DNA of 26,722 nucleotides from a virus. Made by a program: the position numbers and the translations under genes. This document shows, piece after piece, positions 5,734 to 14,137 of this stretch; the first letter of the stretch is position 1; every line of letters begins with the position of its first letter. The stretch is taken from IMG/VR virus record IMGVR_UViG_3300030116_005413, positions 1-26,722 of that record. The stretch is one strand, 5' to 3'. The notes under the pieces are model-generated. The model was not told the DNA's origin. It searched no databases and was given only the letters and a program-made list of their open reading frames with translations.

Positions 5734-7790
5734 TGGCAGATACAAACCTAAAAGTACAAATTAAGTTCCAGGCAACTGGTGATAAAGAGTTAGCAAGAGC
5801 ATTTAAAACTGCAGCTATTGCTTCAGAAAAATTAGAAAAAGCAAATAAAAAATTAAATAAAGAAACTAAAAAAACCAGAAAAGGTTTTTTCCAAATTACT
5901 AACGAGGGAAGATTACTTTCTAATACATTCGCTACTATTCGTAGTAAGCTATTGCTTATGTCTTTTGCTTTTACTTTGGTGACTGGTACTGTTGGTAAGT
6001 TTATACAAAAATCTGCACAATTTGAAAAAGTAAAAGTACGATTAAATGCTATGTTTGGTTCTGTAGAACGAGGAACAGAAGCATTTAACACATTTAATAA
6101 AATTGCAGCAACTACTCCATTTGAATTAGAAGATGTAGTAGAAGCAGGTGCAGCATTAAAAGCATTTGGTGCAGACGCAGAAAATTTAATAAAACCAGTT
6201 GCAGACTTAGCAGCGTTTATGGGTACAACAGCAGCAGAAGCAGCTTCTGCTTTAGGTAGAGCTTTTGCAGGTGGTGCAGGTGCAGCAGATATTCTTAGAG
6301 AAAGAGGTATTTTACAATTAGTAAGAGATAGTCAAGGTATAGAGGATTTATCTAAGATTACATTACCTGAATTTAGAAGAGCATTAGAAAAAACTATTAC
6401 AGATCCTTCTGTTGGTGTAGCAGGTGCTACTGACAAACTATCCAAAACAATGTCTGGTTTATTCTCTAACTTAGCTGACTCGTTCTCAAGACTTTCTGCA
6501 GCAGTTGGAGATGTTGCTACTGGAAGTATGTTTAGAGGTGGTGTTGAAGCACTTACAAGTTTATTTAGTCAAATGGCAGAAGCACTTCAAGAAATTAATA
6601 AATCTGATATTGATAAAATTGCTGAATTAAGAAAAGAATTAGGATTAGCAGCACCTCAAGCAGATAAAACAGGAGATGCTCTTGTAGATATGTTAGATGC
6701 ACAAGAAGCTATTGGAAAAGATAGAACAGCTGTTATGGCTGCAAATGATTTAAAAAAAGCACAAGAAGATTTATTAAACGCATTGTTAGAAAAACAAAGA
6801 ATTGATAAAGAAAACGAAACCACATTCAATAAACAAAGTACAGAAAGAGCAAGAAAAGATGCTATTGATGCAAGAGCTAGAATTAAAAGAGCTAATGAAG
6901 AAATAGCCTTATTTGACAAACTTGCAGAAGCACAAGATAACTTTAATAGAAGTGTTTTAGAAGATATAAGTCCTTTCAAAGATCCTATGACTGGTTTTAC
7001 GCCTGATTTAGATGTAGAACTAAAACCAAGATTATCAACTAATTTTGATGATGTACTTAATATATTTTCAGATGACTTAGCTGAACAAATAGCAGGTTTT
7101 GATAAGGAAAAGCTAAACAGAGCTTTTGAATCATTATTAGAGTTCGAGCAATTATTTCAAGATCAATTAGTTGGTGGATTTATGAACTCTTTCAATCAAA
7201 TAATATCTTTGCAAAAAGCTAATTTAGATCAGAGAGTAGATAATGAATTAAAAGCATTAAGAAAAACAGATAAGTTTAGAAATGCTTCTATGGAACAAAG
7301 ACAAACTATGGAAGATGATGTTCGTGCTAAATTTGCAGACGAACAAAAAAGAATATTTAAATTACAAAAAGCATCACAAATATCTAAAGTTGTTATTGAT
7401 ACTGCTGCTGCTATAAATCAACTTATGCAAACTGCTTTAGCTGCAAGTTTAATCGATCCTTCTGCACCAGCGAGAGCCAAAGCTATATCTATAGCAATGG
7501 GAGCATTATCTGCTGCACAAATAGCAACTATATCCAAACAACAAGCACCAGCATTTGCTCGTGGTGGTTCATTTATAACTGGTGGTAAACAAATGATTAT
7601 GGTTGGAGATAATCCTGGTGGTAGAGAACGAGTAGATATTACTCCATTATCAAGTCCAGATTTTGGTGACGCAGGTGGTAGTGGCTCTATCAATGTGAAC
7701 ATTATGGGTAATGTTATTGGCACACAAGAATTTGTAAGAGATAACTTATTACCAGAGATTGAAAACACAATCAAACGAAATCTTGCGTAA
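5733..7790 (+). CDS. Tail tape measure protein
   Basis: The 685-residue protein starts with NLKVQIKFQATGDKELARAF and a Lys-rich coiled coil (residues ~25-50). It has one strongly hydrophobic segment (SKLLLMSFAFTLVTGTVGKF, ~71-90), then the conserved tape-measure block KSAQFEKVKVRLNAMFGS...FNKIAATTPFELEDV..A...LKAFG (~90-150) and GRAFAGGAGAADILRERGI. The middle is helical coiled coil. The end carries the classic AFARGGSFITGGKQMIMVGDNPGGRER block. It sets tail length: at roughly 1.5 Å per residue, a tail near 100 nm is expected. No lysozyme or peptidase domain is seen. It is the longest coding sequence but one in the window. Confidence 0.92.
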   Translation: MADTNLKVQIKFQATGDKELARAFKTAAIASEKLEKANKKLNKETKKTRKGFFQITNEGRLLSNTFATIRSKLLLMSFAFTLVTGTVGKFIQKSAQFEKVKVRLNAMFGSVERGTEAFNTFNKIAATTPFELEDVVEAGAALKAFGADAENLIKPVADLAAFMGTTAAEAASALGRAFAGGAGAADILRERGILQLVRDSQGIEDLSKITLPEFRRALEKTITDPSVGVAGATDKLSKTMSGLFSNLADSFSRLSAAVGDVATGSMFRGGVEALTSLFSQMAEALQEINKSDIDKIAELRKELGLAAPQADKTGDALVDMLDAQEAIGKDRTAVMAANDLKKAQEDLLNALLEKQRIDKENETTFNKQSTERARKDAIDARARIKRANEEIALFDKLAEAQDNFNRSVLEDISPFKDPMTGFTPDLDVELKPRLSTNFDDVLNIFSDDLAEQIAGFDKEKLNRAFESLLEFEQLFQDQLVGGFMNSFNQIISLQKANLDQRVDNELKALRKTDKFRNASMEQRQTMEDDVRAKFADEQKRIFKLQKASQISKVVIDTAAAINQLMQTALAASLIDPSAPARAKAISIAMGALSAAQIATISKQQAPAFARGGSFITGGKQMIMVGDNPGGRERVDITPLSSPDFGDAGGSGSINVNIMGNVIGTQEFVRDNLLPEIENTIKRNLA

Positions 7791-10042
7791 TGGCTTTATC
7801 AGGTAATAGTGATTACAATGGTGCTTTAGGTGCAAGTATCAAAGAAGAATGGATTTTTGAATTACGAAATAATACTTATAGTTCAGGATCTGCTGCAACA
7901 GAATATATAAGACTAGGTACTGCAGAAGTTGGAAGTAGTTCAACTATATATCATTCATTTATAACTAATATTCCATCTATAAGAGAATCTATTGATTTGT
8001 CAAAATCTACTGCTTCAGTAGGAAATATTAGTTTGACTTGTGTTAATGGTGCTTTGGCAAATCACAGCAACGCTACATTAGCAGCAGAAATATATGGTGG
8101 CACAAGAAGATATATAAACCACGATGTTATAGTGCATTCCAGAGTTGGTGGATATACAGAACAAATATTTAAAGGAAGATTAAAAGATGTAAATATAAAT
8201 GGAGTTGATACTCTTTCTATGACAATAGCTGTTTACAATCCTATAGAAAATATTAGCATACTACAACATCAGTCTAAAATAGGTAATTTTTTTCCTGTAT
8301 TTTATGGTACAGGAACACCAGAAACATCAACAGTTTCTAGTCCTGACTTTGTAGATGCTGCAAGAGTATTCCCTGTGCAAGTAGATAGTTTAAATAATGA
8401 TGTTTACAACTGTTTATTACATAAATCCGTATCTGATGGTAGATTGCATTATCCAGTAAAAGATCAATTCGATGAAAATAATTTTCCTATTTTTGTACCA
8501 ATGGACGAAGCAAATAATAGCTCAACAACTACTTACGAGGGAGCTACAGATACCGATAAAAATATTATCACAACAGATTTAGATTTAGAAAGAAGTTATA
8601 AAATTCGTCCACAAACTGTGACTAATCCAAGTAGTGTTACTGGACTTACAATATCAAACGAAGGAAATGCTTACGATTCTACTGGTGCAGGAACAGTTGC
8701 TACTTTTGCTTTTAGTTCAGATGCTACTATTTCTCCTGGTGGTACTTATATAATGACTGATTTTCCAAAAGAAGATCACGAAATAACAGAATTAAATTTT
8801 CACTTTACACATCAAACAGCAAGTTTTTCTGACACTAATGGAAGTTTAACAGTTACCCTAAGAGTGTTAGCGTATTGGAATAATCCAGATTTAGACAACC
8901 CTAGTTTTGTAGATATTACAAGAACTGCTAATGCTAGTTCTACTACTACGATACACGATTTGTTAAATACAAGTACTTTTTCTACTTCTTTAAAAACAAT
9001 GCCAGATCAAATAAGATTGTTTGTGTCTTTCAATAATCAACCAGCAGATGCAGGAAATGGCACAGCGAATACTGCAACTGTAACTGTGAAAGATATGTTT
9101 TTAGAAGTAACTACTAAGATTACTCAACCAACAGCATCAGATGCTACTGCTGATAAATTATCAAAAAATAGTGCAGTTACAAGTGTAAAAAAATTATATA
9201 CAGGAGCAGATGGATTAGATAAATCTTTTAGCTCTGGAACAGTAACTAATATATTTGATATGCACAGAGATTTATTGTATAGATTTGCAGGAGTAACTGG
9301 TACGCCTGTTGTAAATAACGGAAAAAATTTATCAGACTTAGAAACAGACAGAACAAATTGGTTTTGCAAATATTATACAAACAAACAAATAGAATTAAAA
9401 AAACTGTTAGAACAAGTTCAATTTGAAGGTGCGTTTATACATCGTTTTCGTCCAGCAGATCAATCTTCTCAATATGTTTATATTGATGATACTATGAACA
9501 CTTTGCACACTATAAGCAAAGATGATATAAGGGGTATGAAAATATCAATTACTCCAATAGAATCTTTAATAACTAAAAGAGAAATAAAATATGAAGTTAA
9601 TCCTATTAATGATAAAACATTTTTGACGCAAACTTGCGAAGATACTACAAACGATCCACGAGGTGATTACAATATAGCTACAAAAGAAAATGTAGAAACA
9701 ACTGAATTGACTATTTTGAGAAATAAAATAGGCGATGCGAATATGGGAGCAACTACAACAATAAGTAGCGTTACAGTTCCACACAGAAGTAATGGCTTTG
9801 CTAATTATTATAATGCTATTCAAGGAAATCCAAAATTAATTGTTAATACAGAAATAATAAATCCTGGTAGCTCTGGTGGTAGTTCTTATTTTTATTTAAT
9901 GGAAGTTGGAGATGTGTGTGCTTTCGATCATACAAATCAAGTTATAGCTCCTTTTGGAGAAAGTTTCAATGGAAAGCAATTTATAGTAACATCGCTAACA
10001 AGAAGTCCAGGAAGTTTAAAAGTTGTTTTGAGAGAAATATAA
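7790..10042 (+). CDS. Distal/minor tail protein, putative baseplate hub component
   Basis: The 750-residue, beta-rich protein follows the tape measure with TAATG overlap, the usual place of distal tail and hub proteins. The N-terminal ~130 residues (EEWIFELRNN, EYIRLGTAEVGSS, IRESIDLSKSTASVGNISLTCVNG, EQIFKGRLKDVNI) resemble an adaptor domain that docks on a tail ring. A later part (PVFYGTG, residues ~165-180) and a Thr/Ser-rich middle (~270-410, with NLHF-like and jelly-roll-like strands) may be carbohydrate binding. The C-terminus (GDVCAFDH...GKQFIVTSLTRSPGSLKVVLREI) is typical of proteins closing a tail tip. The exact subunit identity is not certain. Confidence 0.6.
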   Translation: MALSGNSDYNGALGASIKEEWIFELRNNTYSSGSAATEYIRLGTAEVGSSSTIYHSFITNIPSIRESIDLSKSTASVGNISLTCVNGALANHSNATLAAEIYGGTRRYINHDVIVHSRVGGYTEQIFKGRLKDVNINGVDTLSMTIAVYNPIENISILQHQSKIGNFFPVFYGTGTPETSTVSSPDFVDAARVFPVQVDSLNNDVYNCLLHKSVSDGRLHYPVKDQFDENNFPIFVPMDEANNSSTTTYEGATDTDKNIITTDLDLERSYKIRPQTVTNPSSVTGLTISNEGNAYDSTGAGTVATFAFSSDATISPGGTYIMTDFPKEDHEITELNFHFTHQTASFSDTNGSLTVTLRVLAYWNNPDLDNPSFVDITRTANASSTTTIHDLLNTSTFSTSLKTMPDQIRLFVSFNNQPADAGNGTANTATVTVKDMFLEVTTKITQPTASDATADKLSKNSAVTSVKKLYTGADGLDKSFSSGTVTNIFDMHRDLLYRFAGVTGTPVVNNGKNLSDLETDRTNWFCKYYTNKQIELKKLLEQVQFEGAFIHRFRPADQSSQYVYIDDTMNTLHTISKDDIRGMKISITPIESLITKREIKYEVNPINDKTFLTQTCEDTTNDPRGDYNIATKENVETTELTILRNKIGDANMGATTTISSVTVPHRSNGFANYYNAIQGNPKLIVNTEIINPGSSGGSSYFYLMEVGDVCAFDHTNQVIAPFGESFNGKQFIVTSLTRSPGSLKVVLREI

Positions 10043-10060
10043 AAAGAGGTAAATTAAATT

Positions 10061-10672
10061 ATGGCATTAGCACGAGTTAGATTTAGAGTAGATACAACAC
10101 CAGATACAGATAGCACTTCTGATCTTGCTGCTGCTATATCATCTACATCTGCAACATCTATTAGCGTTGATGATGGAACAGACTTTGAGGTTAATCAGAA
10201 TATAAAAGTTGATAATGAAGAAATGACTGTTACTAATATTTCATCTAATACATTAACAGTTGTTAGAGGTGTCAATGGAACAACTGCTGCAACGCATAGT
10301 GATAATGCTAATGTTTTTGAAGATGATAGTCCAACTTATACTCCAACACAAAATCCAAACATAGGAACTGATGTATCTCAAACTTATGATGGCATAGTTG
10401 CTAAGAAATCAATCGGTGGTAAAACTTTTACTTTTGCAAATCACGAGTCATCAAGAATACAAAGAAAGTTGGTGTATGAAAATATAAGCGAGGCAAACAA
10501 AAATAGATTAGTAGCTTTGCATAATTATACAAAAGGTATGAAAAATACTTTTCAATATAGTGAAGATGGCGATACTTTTTACACAGTTCGCCTTACAAAT
10601 AACAAATTAGAAGTATCAGAAACGGCTTACAATGTTTTCAGAGTTGCGATCAACTTGGAACAACAATTATAA
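10061..10672 (+). CDS. Putative tail tip structural protein
   Basis: The 203-residue product has a central repeat-like motif seen in many marine phage structural proteins: a small beta domain (SATSISVDDGTDFEVNQNIKV..EEMTVTNIS.NTLTVVRGVNGT, residues ~28-80). The C-terminal part (FTFANHESSRIQRKLVYENI...FRVAINLEQQL) is probably another beta domain. It is the last plus-strand gene of the tail module, preceded by AAAGAGGT as ribosome site. A tail-tip or fibre-attachment role is inferred from position. It ends at a small hairpin, and the next genes are on the other strand. Confidence 0.55.
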   Translation: MALARVRFRVDTTPDTDSTSDLAAAISSTSATSISVDDGTDFEVNQNIKVDNEEMTVTNISSNTLTVVRGVNGTTAATHSDNANVFEDDSPTYTPTQNPNIGTDVSQTYDGIVAKKSIGGKTFTFANHESSRIQRKLVYENISEANKNRLVALHNYTKGMKNTFQYSEDGDTFYTVRLTNNKLEVSETAYNVFRVAINLEQQL

Positions 10673-10776
10673 GAAATTTTTCTTCTTAAAATACCCCTAC
10701 AAAGCCATAAAAACACTCTTAATAGCATATCGTAAGCGTGATAGATCAAAGTGGTATGAACACCGTAAATAGTGCG
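10673..10776. other. Convergent intergenic region
   Basis: This 104-base gap separates the plus-strand tail operon from the minus-strand HNH gene. The tail stop is followed by a short palindrome, AAGAAA-TT-TTTCTT (10671-10684), too AT-rich to be a convincing terminator but possibly a weak bidirectional one. No gene-sized frame, tRNA or repeat is seen. Confidence 0.4.
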
Positions 10777-11190
10777 TTATTTTGAATTTATAAAATTTTT
10801 TAGTCCATTGTTCATTATTTTTGTCCATTTTGCTTTGTATTCATAATTTTTCTTCATAGATACAACTCTTAGGTTGTAAATATTAGCACAAGCTATTGGT
10901 GGCATACCCATATCATAACAAAACCTTGCAGGTAATATATGATCTATTGATAAACAACTATCAGTTGATTTTTTATGTGGAGCATATATGTTATTTTTAT
11001 ATAGTTTATAAAGATCTGGATTTTCTTTCTTTAATATCTGTTTAGATAATATGTCCATTTTATTTCTCCATTGTTTGTATGATAAACTTTGTTTAGTATT
11101 TTTATACGATTTTAAAAGTTTAGGTCTGCCTTTTAAATTACCTGACACGCCTTTAACGAACTGACCTTTTTTGTTTCTTGCTTCTTTCAT
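10777..11190 (-). CDS. HNH endonuclease with N-terminal DUF5681-like motif
   Basis: The 137-residue product contains an HNH core: SIDHILPARFCYD (D83, H84), YNLRVVSMKKNYEYKAKW (N106, N115), with spacing as in homing and phage-packaging HNH nucleases. The N-terminus, GQFVKGVSGNLKGRPKLL (residues 9-26), matches the G.F..G.SGN..GRPK pattern of DUF5681, a short segment often at the start of phage and plasmid proteins and probably DNA binding. It lies alone at the point where the tail operon and the replication operon converge. That position fits a mobile free-standing nuclease, although a role in packaging cannot be excluded. No strong Shine-Dalgarno precedes its ATG. A 9-bp inverted repeat lies in its upstream region. 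Confidence 0.75.
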   Translation of the reverse strand: MKEARNKKGQFVKGVSGNLKGRPKLLKSYKNTKQSLSYKQWRNKMDILSKQILKKENPDLYKLYKNNIYAPHKKSTDSCLSIDHILPARFCYDMGMPPIACANIYNLRVVSMKKNYEYKAKWTKIMNNGLKNFINSK

Positions 11191-11199
11191 AATATTTTA

Positions 11200-11334
11200 T
11201 AGGGCAACCAGTAGCCAACCGTATTTACAAACAATAATCTATTTTAGAGCATTAACAAAAAGGTGAACAGGATTGATTACCTGCGACACTCCTTCAAATG
11301 CCATAATTTATTGTTGTTTTAAAATGTTGCCCTA
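11200..11334. repeat. 9-bp inverted repeat framing the gap upstream of the HNH gene
   Basis: TAGGGCAAC (11200-11208) and GTTGCCCTA (11326-11334) are perfect inverted copies 117 bases apart. Together they enclose almost all of the non-coding stretch between the HNH gene and its upstream neighbour. No promoter or gene longer than 21 codons is seen between them. Confidence 0.6.
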
Positions 11335-11339
11335 ATTTG

Positions 11340-11570
11340 TTAAAATGGCAAGTCGTCTTGATTTAATGGTTTATTATCTTCTTTTGGTTTAGGGATAGAT
11401 ACAGATAATCCAAAGTATTTCTTTCCACTTTTACTTTCATTAATCCAAGCAGATATGTTATATAATTTACCTGCTACATTAACTTGTCCAGTATAATCTG
11501 GGTGTGTTTCTTTTTCTTTCTTTTCATTCTTAAAAATAGATCCTTTATTTTCTTTGTGTTCGTAAGCCAT
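11340..11570 (-). CDS. Small protein with SSB-like acidic C-terminal tip
   Basis: The 76-residue product reads AYEHKENKGSIFKNEKKEKE, a core DYTGQVNVAGKLYNISAWIN with SGKKYFGLSVS, and ends in the acidic tail NQDDLPF. The layout recalls DUF736-like small phage proteins. The last residues imitate the DD-(I/L)-P-F tip by which bacterial SSB recruits replication and repair proteins. An ssDNA or replisome-related role is inferred. The ATG at 11570 is chosen because it overlaps the upstream TAA (TAATG) and has GGAG 10 bases before it; an in-frame ATG five codons earlier would swallow that ribosome site. Confidence 0.6.
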   Translation of the reverse strand: MAYEHKENKGSIFKNEKKEKETHPDYTGQVNVAGKLYNISAWINESKSGKKYFGLSVSIPKPKEDNKPLNQDDLPF

Positions 11571-11863
11571 TATTTTAATCTCCAAGTGTATGTTTTTCTT
11601 CCTGCTGATCCTAATACTTTTCTATTTGTTTTCACAATTTTACCTGCATTTGTTAAATCAGTAATTGCTCTGCGAATAGATGTTAATGGTGTTTGTTCAT
11701 TAATTGCTTCATTATCAATCAAAAAGTTCCATACTTCATCAGCAGAAAAAGTATAAGTAGGATATGTTTGAAAAACTGATAGTGTTAATGTTGTTTGATT
11801 TTCTGCTTGTTTTGTATTTACTTTTAGCAGACTTCCGTTTTCATTTGTTGTATTGTAGTACAT
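11570..11863 (-). CDS. Winged-helix DNA-binding protein
   Basis: The 97-residue product carries a winged-helix layout in its second half: FSADEVWNFLIDNEAINEQTP (helices 1-2), TSIRRAITDLTNAGKIVKTN (recognition helix) and a wing GSAGRKTYTWRL. Phages use such proteins as regulators or replication accessory factors. The start at 11863 is preceded by AAGGAAGG at ideal distance; the longer frame to 11944 has no ribosome site and would add an unrelated segment. A 15-bp palindrome lies 43 bases upstream of the start. It ends in TAATG overlap with the SSB-tailed gene. Confidence 0.65.
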   Translation of the reverse strand: MYYNTTNENGSLLKVNTKQAENQTTLTLSVFQTYPTYTFSADEVWNFLIDNEAINEQTPLTSIRRAITDLTNAGKIVKTNRKVLGSAGRKTYTWRLK

Positions 11864-11905
11864 TTTACCTTCCTTGTTTTTATATTTAAGACAAAGCGAT
11901 ACTAT

Positions 11906-11920
11906 TGCGTTGTAAACGCA
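11906..11920. promoter_or_regulatory. Palindrome upstream of winged-helix gene (operator or hairpin)
   Basis: TGCGTT-GTA-AACGCA is a perfect 6-bp inverted repeat with a 3-base centre, in the 86-base gap between two minus-strand genes. It could be an operator for the winged-helix or Cro-like protein, or a small mRNA hairpin. No second copy was found in the window. Confidence 0.4.
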
Positions 11921-11949
11921 TTGATGTAATCTTGCTATAATCATATTAA

Positions 11950-12150
11950 TTAATCGTCACAATTTTCGCAATGTTTCCAAGTTGGATTAAGTCCAATATA
12001 TTCTTGTTCAGTTACTTTGGTAGGATTTTCCATTGCTCTCTTAATGTCTAGTGCGACATTTTTGATAGCAGGTGGCAACTTTCTAACATAATGACTTTCA
12101 AAGATATGTTTTAGAACTTGTTTTTCCTCTGGATTTAACTTTAACATCAT
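11950..12150 (-). CDS. Small protein of unknown function, C-terminal CxxC
   Basis: The 66-residue product has a helical N-terminus (LNPEEKQVLKHIFESHYVRKLPPAIKNVALDIKRAM) and a short end with HCENCDD, a single CxxC that might bind metal when dimeric. I do not recognise a family. It starts in ATGA overlap with the metallophosphoesterase gene upstream and has GAGG before the start, so it is co-translated with it. A modest helix-turn-helix likeness in residues 5-40 is not strong enough to call. Confidence 0.6.
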   Translation of the reverse strand: MMLKLNPEEKQVLKHIFESHYVRKLPPAIKNVALDIKRAMENPTKVTEQEYIGLNPTWKHCENCDD

Positions 12151-13379
12151 ATCGTTACCTCAAATATGGTTTTCTTTGGTTTTAATTTTGTAGAAGATTT
12201 AGCATTATAGCTTTCTAATTCCTCATCAATATTATAACACTCCTCTCCTACATTTTGTAAATCTATCTTCATAGCGTCTATATTTTTATTCTCGTGGAAA
12301 ATATAAATATTCTGACTTGCTCGTCCTGATAGATTTAATCCTTTTTCGCTATATTCGTTTGCTCCAACAAGCGAACTACTTCTACTTGCAATATCTCCTA
12401 CTCTCGCAGAGTGTATGTGCCCAGATATAATATAATCTATTTGCACACCTCTACCTGAATATCTACCTTTGATTTGATTGACACTCTTTTCGTATTGCGT
12501 AGTAAAACTTCCGTTTCCGTGTAATAATAATAAGTTTTGTCCTGCAACATTGACTACTACTTCTGTAGGATCATCAACTACAAACTGCACATCAGTTGTT
12601 TTAAAGTAGTGTCTTAGTATTTCAAAGATAACAAAGTCGTAATTGTCTGATGCCATAAAATCACTCCAACCCCAGTCTTGTTTTAATCTACTCTCATTTC
12701 CAGTCACACAAGCAACTGAAACAGAATAATCTTGTCCAACATCAAATATAACTTGTTGTAATAAATCTACTGCAAGAAATACTGCTTTTGATCTATTGGT
12801 GGACATATTCAACATTTCATCTAATCGTCTGTCAGAATTTATTAAATCGCCAGTTATAGCGATTAATACATTGTCTATATCATAGACTTTAAATATTTCT
12901 TTTGCTCTGTTTACATAGTGTTTTAATCGCCTACTGGCAACTTTGAAATCATAATTGTTATGAGGTAAGGAAACAAGCTCGTTAAAATGTGTATCAGATA
13001 TTTGCAACACTCCCACACTATTACCCTGTTTGACTTTTTTAAATTTAAATTCTGAAAAATTTTTGTTTTGCAATAATGCTTGAATATCAAATAATAAATT
13101 ATGTACTGCGTTTTCATATCTTGCGTGTTCCCTAAATGCTTTTCGTTCTATTCTATTTACATCTTGTGCAGATTGTTTTTGTTTGGCAAGTTTTACATTT
13201 TCTCTAACAACCTCTAAATCGTTTTTTATTGGATATATTGTTTTAGTTCCACAACTATTACATAAATACCTTTGTCTGTAATTACCACCAGCACTTTTTT
13301 GCGTACCCTTTTTGATAAGATCCTTGCTACCACAAGTACCACAAGATAAAAAATATATTCCGTCCTCTGAAAGTTTCAT
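12147..13379 (-). CDS. Metallophosphoesterase with N-terminal zinc ribbon
   Basis: The 410-residue protein joins two parts. Residues 10-50 form a zinc ribbon, C13-GT-C16 and C40-NS-C43, with GSKDLIKKGT and YRQRYLCNSCG, close to the transposase (InsA-type) zinc ribbon. Residues ~120-345 form a calcineurin-like phosphoesterase: D129-T-H131, GD (167-168), GNE (217-219), H277-GNG and GHIH (320-323), so all metal-binding motifs are present. A DNA phosphodiesterase or nuclease is likely, comparable in fold to the nuclease part of SbcD/Mre11, but no partner ATPase is in the window. A helical linker (residues 55-110) connects the parts. It overlaps the PD-(D/E)XK gene by ATGA, linking it to DNA processing. 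Confidence 0.82.
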   Translation of the reverse strand: MKLSEDGIYFLSCGTCGSKDLIKKGTQKSAGGNYRQRYLCNSCGTKTIYPIKNDLEVVRENVKLAKQKQSAQDVNRIERKAFREHARYENAVHNLLFDIQALLQNKNFSEFKFKKVKQGNSVGVLQISDTHFNELVSLPHNNYDFKVASRRLKHYVNRAKEIFKVYDIDNVLIAITGDLINSDRRLDEMLNMSTNRSKAVFLAVDLLQQVIFDVGQDYSVSVACVTGNESRLKQDWGWSDFMASDNYDFVIFEILRHYFKTTDVQFVVDDPTEVVVNVAGQNLLLLHGNGSFTTQYEKSVNQIKGRYSGRGVQIDYIISGHIHSARVGDIASRSSSLVGANEYSEKGLNLSGRASQNIYIFHENKNIDAMKIDLQNVGEECYNIDEELESYNAKSSTKLKPKKTIFEVTI

Positions 13380-13735
13380 TTAGTCAATCTCTTAAATCCA
13401 TTGCTGTTGTTTATTAAATCTAATAAATCCTTAAATTCAAAGCAAACCATTACTTTTGAGTGGTTTTTTGAGAAAACCAATAGTGGTGTTAAGTCGTCTG
13501 AATTTTCACTTGCTTGATCAAAGCACTTCCAAATATTAATCTTTTCTACTTTTTTACACTCTACTGCATAAGGAAAAGTTTCTCTACCTGCCTTAGACAA
13601 TATAATATCCATACCACTCTCGCCCATTACTGCCGTTTTTATATCGTGTTCATTTATACCCAACTTATCCATTATCATTTCTCTAACTTTATTCTGAAAG
13701 TTTCTGCCTTTTGCTTTTGCACTACTTGGTTTCAT
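13376..13735 (-). CDS. PD-(D/E)XK nuclease, Holliday-junction-resolvase-like
   Basis: The 119-residue product starts AKAKGRNFQNKVREMI and has the nuclease core: GESGMDIILS (D43), AVECKKVEKINIWKCFDQA (E59, K61 and Q74), then PLLVFSKNHSKVMVCFEF. The order D...ExK..Q fits small phage resolvases and VRR-NUC-like proteins. It may cut branched replication intermediates before packaging. It is immediately upstream of the metallophosphoesterase (ATGA overlap), so both enzymes are made together. The start has AGAGG 5-9 bases before it. The family is clear; the exact substrate is inference. Confidence 0.78.
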   Translation of the reverse strand: MKPSSAKAKGRNFQNKVREMIMDKLGINEHDIKTAVMGESGMDIILSKAGRETFPYAVECKKVEKINIWKCFDQASENSDDLTPLLVFSKNHSKVMVCFEFKDLLDLINNSNGFKRLTK

Positions 13736-13883
13736 CTTGCCTCTTTCGTTTTTTTATAAAGTTATTATATTTTTCCATTTTTTGATAAAGTTTTTGATAT
13801 TTATTAGTATGGAATATAATATTATTACGATTGAGTTTTCCCTCAACTTCAATACTCCATTGAGTATTTATAACATCTTTCAT
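13722..13883 (-). CDS. 53-residue unknown protein bridging two genes
   Basis: The frame starts MKDVINTQWSIEVEGKLNRN and ends in a Lys-rich coil (KYQKLYQKMEKYNNFIKKRK). The ATG lies in a perfect ATGA overlap with the upstream gene and the stop lies 14 bases inside the nuclease gene, so it fills what would otherwise be an empty gap. That tight fit is the main evidence. The product is basic and helical. No family is recognised. Confidence 0.6.
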   Translation of the reverse strand: MKDVINTQWSIEVEGKLNRNNIIFHTNKYQKLYQKMEKYNNFIKKRKRQDETK

Positions 13884-14137
13884 AATACTTCGCTTTCATT
13901 AGGTTTATCCCACTCTCTCATATCAGATCTATCTATCTCTTTTGCCCAACTACTTTCATCTTCTTTTTTTTCTTCGCTAATAAACTCTCCTTTGACAATG
14001 TCGTCAATTATAAATCCAATCGTCTGATTGGTTTCATATTTCTTAAAGTTTATTTGTTTTATTTTTTCTACAACTTTATTCCATTTAGTAGTATTCTCGT
14101 GCAACTCTTGTTGCGTTTTTAATAATAAATTACTCAT
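13880..14137 (-). CDS. Small acidic protein of unknown function
   Basis: The 85-residue product has a helical N-terminus (LLLKTQQELHENTTKWNKVVEKIKQINF) and an acidic second half (ISEEKKEDESSWAKEIDRSDMREWDKP). No family is recognised. It begins from the repeated ribosome-site cassette AAAGGAATACAAATGAG, shared with the next gene upstream, and overlaps both neighbours. The mixed charge and short length are typical of host-interacting early phage proteins, but this is only inference. Confidence 0.6.
   Translation of the reverse strand: MSNLLLKTQQELHENTTKWNKVVEKIKQINFKKYETNQTIGFIIDDIVKGEFISEEKKEDESSWAKEIDRSDMREWDKPNESEVL

Noticed and set aside
10671-10684. Possible terminator after the tail operon
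   Set aside because: The AAGAAA-TT-TTTCTT hairpin has only one G-C pair per arm and no proper T run; kept only as a note in the intergenic entry.
11239-11304. 21-codon minus-strand frame in the gap upstream of the HNH gene
   Set aside because: No Shine-Dalgarno and no overlap with neighbours; probably chance.
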